NCBI GenBank assembly: GCA_030523205.1
Contig: JAUNJD010000004.1
Span: forward strand, 1 to 41,232
Origin: Bacteroides sp.
GTDB taxonomy: Bacteria > Bacteroidota > Bacteroidia > Bacteroidales > Bacteroidaceae
Direction of reading: 5' to 3'
DNA: 41,232 bases
A program made the translations under genes and the position numbers. The notes beneath the pieces were generated by a model, which worked only from the letters and a program-made list of their open reading frames with translations, was not told where the DNA came from and did not search any database. Of the stretch, positions 41,204 to 41,232 are shown one piece after another. Position 1 is the first letter of the stretch. The number at the start of each line of letters is the position of its first letter.

Positions 41204-41232
41204 TCCCTACCAAGTCCGTACCTGCTCCGTAC
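41204..41232. repeat. 11-bp tandem repeat at the window edge
   Basis: TCCCTACCAAG, TCCGTACCTGC and TCCGTAC follow each other without gap: two full units and a partial third, cut by the window end. Consensus TCC(C/G)TACCNNN. The array probably continues beyond the window. Confidence 0.6.

Overview
The window looks like a stretch of core chromosome from a gut Bacteroidales bacterium (Bacteroides or Phocaeicola type). The evidence is family content (TamL-like lipoprotein, HU-CCDC81/SPOR protein, DUF4296, DUF4738 and DUF3332 lipoproteins, two-ACT SerB, 829-residue Lon), recurrent TAnnTTTG -7 promoter boxes with TTTG-like -33 boxes about 19-20 bp upstream, few Shine-Dalgarno sequences, and several 4-nt ATGA gene overlaps. 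I cannot name a species. I see no IS element, phage gene, integrase, CRISPR array or frameshifted gene; coding density is high.

Layout. 4-5982 (+): ileS, a DksA-like gene, lspA, a DUF4296 lipoprotein and an 85-aa orphan, tightly packed as one operon. It converges on a SpoU-type RNA methyltransferase (-), which is divergent from a TamL-like outer-membrane assembly lipoprotein (+). 9.2-14.0 kb (-): DUF3332 lipoprotein, NhaC antiporter, tRNA-Lys(CUU), WalJ-like metallo-hydrolase and a POT-like transporter. 14.2-20.4 kb: a hexuronate locus, with uxaC (-) divergent from a LacI-family regulator and uxaB (+), then a separately promoted symporter preceded by a 46-codon membrane peptide gene. 20.4-21.0 kb: terminators, two perfect hairpins and tRNA-Arg(UCU). 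21.2-23.7 kb: a secreted TPR protein, and an HU-SPOR plus zinc-ribbon/FHA gene pair. 23.9-26.6 kb: rfbC, ugd and a DUF4738 lipoprotein, as an envelope sugar-nucleotide operon. 26.6-30.1 kb: DEAD-box helicase, serB and a thioredoxin-fold protein without the redox cysteines. 30.4-35.1 kb (-): lon-tgt-lptG-like, joined by ATGA overlaps. 35.3-41.1 kb: trmN6-like (+), MATE, yidC and pyrG (-). The last 29 bases hold the start of an 11-bp tandem repeat cut by the window edge.

How the genes work together. Three themes recur: envelope biogenesis (LspA, YidC, TamL, LptG-like, RmlC, Ugd, SPOR), translation and RNA modification (IleRS, Tgt, TrmN6, SpoU, DEAD-box, two tRNAs), and hexuronate catabolism with its regulator.

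The most notable sequence-level observations are altered functional motifs in four otherwise ordinary proteins: IleRS carries GIHH instead of HIGH, the DksA-like protein reads CxxT-x17-SxxA instead of CxxC-x17-CxxC, Tgt lacks all three zinc cysteines, and the thioredoxin-like protein lacks CxxC and the cis-proline. Others are a paired TAACCGTT site just downstream of the predicted uxaC promoter, the symporter-linked peptide, and several unexplained hairpin and repeat structures. I did not find a clear new defence or mobile system.
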